Source: Arenibacter arenosicollis (GTDB lineage: Bacteria > Bacteroidota > Bacteroidia > Flavobacteriales > Flavobacteriaceae). From it: a stretch of 64,000 nt of DNA. Each line of letters begins with the position of its first letter. Position 1 is the first letter of the stretch. Below, in pieces: positions 62,087-64,000 of this stretch. The translations under genes and the position numbers were made by a program. Under the pieces are notes generated by a model, which saw nothing but the letters and a program-made list of their open reading frames with translations, did no database searches and was not told the origin of the DNA. The stretch lies in NCBI RefSeq assembly GCF_014397245.1, contig NZ_JACLHY010000008.1:62001-126000 (forward strand). The letters are read 5' to 3'.

Positions 62087-63946
62087 CTATAAATAATATT
62101 TTTGGGTTTTCTTATTTTCCCTATAGGTTTCCAAAGATTTTTTGACGCCACTTTTCTCTGATACTTCGGCTACCGCTACATCCCACCAGGCAAATCCTGG
62201 GACAGCTTTTTTACGGTCCACTTCAATATAGATTACCGTGGTCTTGTCTATGGTTTTTGCCTTTTTAAGGGCGGCATTTAATTCCTTTACATTTTTCACT
62301 TTAATTACATGGGCTCCCATACTCGCAGCATTGGCCGCATAATCTATAGGCAATAATCCTCCATCCAATTGATCGGTCTCCTCATTTCTATATCTGTAAT
62401 AAGTTCCAAAACCTTCGCTTCCAAGAGAACTGGACAAGCTTCCAATACTGGAATAGCCATCATTGTTCAATAAAACAATTGTTAGTTTCTGTTTTTCTTG
62501 GATTGATGTCACGATTTCCTGAGACATCATTAGGTAACTGCCATCGCCCACCATTACATATATTTCACTTTCAGGCCGTGCCATTTTAGCACCCAATCCA
62601 CCGGCAATTTCGTAGCCCATGCAAGAATAACCGTATTCCAGGTGGAAGCCTTTGGGGTTTCTGGTCCTCCACAATTTATGAAGGTCTCCAGGTAGGCTGC
62701 CTGCGGCACAGAGTACTATATCCTCTGGGTTCGAAAATGAATTTACAGCTCCGATCACTTCCCCTTGAAATGCGGGCACTTCATTCTTTTCGGCATAGAT
62801 ATCCGCTACAAATTGATCCCAGCTCTTATTAAAGTTTTCTACTTTTTCACTATAATCCGCGCTTACTTTAAAATTGGACAGCTCCTTATCCAAGGTTTCC
62901 AATATGGCCTTAGCATCCCCTACCAAAGGAAGTGCTCCATGCTTAAAGGAATCGAATTCCGTAATATTTATATTGATAAAACGGACATTGGGATCCTGAA
63001 ATGCGGATTTGGAGATGGTAGTAAAATCACTATATCTTGTACCGACCCCTATAACCAGATCGGCCTCTTTGGCTATCTCTATGGCCCCTGGTGTTCCTGT
63101 TACCCCAGCTGCTCCCAGGTTCTGTGGTTCGTTATAATCCAAGGAACCCTTTCCCGCAAAGGTTTCGGCCACAGGTATCCCCGTTCTATTGACCAATTTT
63201 TTTAATATTGCCGTTGCATCGCTATAAATAGCACCACCACCCGCAATGACCATAGGTCTTTTACTTTTTTTGATTTGCTCAATTGCCCTTGCCAATAGCG
63301 TTTGATCTGGCATAGTTCTACCTATATGCCAAACACGCTTCTGGAACATTTCTTCTGGAAAATCAAAGGCTTCTGCCTGAACATCCTGTGGAATGCACAA
63401 GGTAACGGTACCTGTTTCGGCCTGGGAGGTGAGTACCCGCATTACTTCGGGCAAGGCTGTAATCAATTGTTCCGGTCTATTAATTCTATCCCAATATTTA
63501 GAAACGGGCTTAAAACAATCATTGACCGATATATCCTGGGTTACATTGGATTCCAATTGTTGCAATACCGGTGCAACCTGTCTTGTGGCAAATATGTCAC
63601 CTGGAATTAGGAGTACAGGAATCCTATTAATAGTGGCCGCCGCAGCACCAGTAAGCATATTGGTGGCTCCCGGACCAATAGAAGATGTACAGACGAAGGT
63701 TTGCAACCTATTCTTTACTTTGGCAAAAGCTGCAGCAGTATGCACCATTCCCTGTTCGTTCCTAGCTACGTAATATGGGAAATCCAAGTTTTGGTGAAGT
63801 GCCTGTCCTATACCCGCCACATTTCCATGCCCCAAAATTCCAAAACAACCTGCAAAAAATTTATTCTGAACGCCATCACGCTCTACATATTGGTTCTTAA
63901 GATATTCAATTGTGGCCTGGGCCACCGTAAGTCTTTTTGTTTTCAT
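62087..63946 (-). CDS. iolD: 3D-(3,5/4)-trihydroxycyclohexane-1,2-dione hydrolase
   Basis: IolD opens the inositol-derived ring diketone to 5-deoxyglucuronate. The 619-residue thiamine-diphosphate enzyme has MKTKRLTVAQATIEYLKNQY, a typical IolD start, GCFGILGHGNVAGIGQAL, VHTAAAFAK, CTSSIGPGATNMLTGAA, the cofactor segment MVGDGSYLMMSQEIVTSIQ with the GDG-N motif completed by LLNNDGYSSIGSLS, and PGFAWWDVAVAEVSE near the end, all specific for IolD. It is preceded by the 13-codon tail of another gene 11 bases upstream, so the operon begins outside the window. Confidence 0.95.
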   Translation of the reverse strand: MKTKRLTVAQATIEYLKNQYVERDGVQNKFFAGCFGILGHGNVAGIGQALHQNLDFPYYVARNEQGMVHTAAAFAKVKNRLQTFVCTSSIGPGATNMLTGAAAATINRIPVLLIPGDIFATRQVAPVLQQLESNVTQDISVNDCFKPVSKYWDRINRPEQLITALPEVMRVLTSQAETGTVTLCIPQDVQAEAFDFPEEMFQKRVWHIGRTMPDQTLLARAIEQIKKSKRPMVIAGGGAIYSDATAILKKLVNRTGIPVAETFAGKGSLDYNEPQNLGAAGVTGTPGAIEIAKEADLVIGVGTRYSDFTTISKSAFQDPNVRFININITEFDSFKHGALPLVGDAKAILETLDKELSNFKVSADYSEKVENFNKSWDQFVADIYAEKNEVPAFQGEVIGAVNSFSNPEDIVLCAAGSLPGDLHKLWRTRNPKGFHLEYGYSCMGYEIAGGLGAKMARPESEIYVMVGDGSYLMMSQEIVTSIQEKQKLTIVLLNNDGYSSIGSLSSSLGSEGFGTYYRYRNEETDQLDGGLLPIDYAANAASMGAHVIKVKNVKELNAALKKAKTIDKTTVIYIEVDRKKAVPGFAWWDVAVAEVSEKSGVKKSLETYRENKKTQKYYL

Positions 63947-63957
63947 CGCTATATAAA

Positions 63958-64000
63958 TTAAAATCCGCCCTTCTGCTTTATAAAGTCCATGGATTCTTCC
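63958..64000 (-). CDS. C-terminal fragment of an upstream operon gene
   Basis: A minus-strand frame enters from the right edge and stops with TAA at 63958-63960, giving only the last 13 residues, ESMDFIKQKGGF preceded by E. It ends 11 bases before the iolD ATG, in keeping with one operon. By context it could be iolC, iolB or a related gene, since neither is seen elsewhere here, but 13 residues do not allow identification. Confidence 0.4.
   Translation of the reverse strand, partial: EESMDFIKQKGGF

Noticed and set aside
1-64000. Mobile elements, CRISPR arrays, tRNA or rRNA genes
   Set aside because: I looked for transposase or integrase motifs, regularly spaced repeats and cloverleaf-like stretches and saw none.

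Overview
The window looks like a chromosome segment of a Bacteroidota bacterium, most likely a marine Flavobacteriaceae. The DNA is AT-rich, there are two SusC/SusD outer-membrane pairs (one with the ECF sigma/FecR/STN arrangement typical of the phylum), lipoprotein and Tat signals are frequent, and promoter-like sites fit the Bacteroidota -7 consensus TAnnTTTG. Nearly all genes lie on the minus strand. Exceptions are a LacI regulator plus ThuA protein (25.3-27.3 kb) and a metallophosphoesterase plus GH92 pair (38.4-42.6 kb). I saw no tRNA, rRNA, CRISPR array, insertion sequence or integrase.

Layout: (1) 0-1.7 kb, proline biosynthesis proC-proB-proA (proA cut by the window edge). (2) 2.1-10.4 kb, a 2-aminoethylphosphonate (AEP) catabolic operon read phnA-phnY-phnW-transporter-FAD amine oxidase-Tat metallophosphoesterase-XRE/cupin regulator. 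It uses the PhnW/PhnY/PhnA phosphonoacetate route, and there is no phosphonatase PhnX. (3) 10.6-31.1 kb, a hexuronate locus. A single long minus-strand series runs SusC-SusD-DUF6807-Gfo/Idh-Gfo/Idh-SDR-UxuA-TRAP(P,Q,M) and ends at a strong terminator. A LacI regulator and a ThuA protein face it divergently, and a cytochrome c/PVC-type dehydrogenase-UxaC pair lies beyond. It has no recognisable polysaccharide lyase or conventional glycoside hydrolase but carries a set of exported redox-type proteins. (4) 31.3-34.9 kb, a six-PAS histidine kinase and a single-domain response regulator. (5) 35.4-37.9 kb, PEP carboxylase. (6) 38.4-42.6 kb, lipoprotein metallophosphoesterase plus GH92 mannosidase. 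(7) 42.7-49.4 kb, an ethanolamine-type permease with a glutamine-synthetase-like ligase, aldehyde dehydrogenase, iron alcohol dehydrogenase and class I amidotransferase. This is a plausible gamma-glutamylation route for ethanolamine or a related amino alcohol. (8) 49.5-56.7 kb, ECF sigma-FecR-SusC(STN)-SusD with no enzyme attached. (9) 57-64 kb, a myo-inositol operon iolD-SSS transporter-iolA-iolE-iolG.

Working together, the cell appears equipped to take up and break down small polar compounds: AEP, hexuronates, an ethanolamine-like amine, inositol and mannosides. AEP, ethanolamine and inositol are all lipid head groups. The least conventional parts are the redox/hexuronate locus, the gamma-glutamyl amino-alcohol pathway, and a structured plus-strand element in the fecR-susC gap that resembles the antisense sRNAs known from Bacteroides polysaccharide loci. 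Functions are assigned from protein motifs and gene context only; no database search was run.
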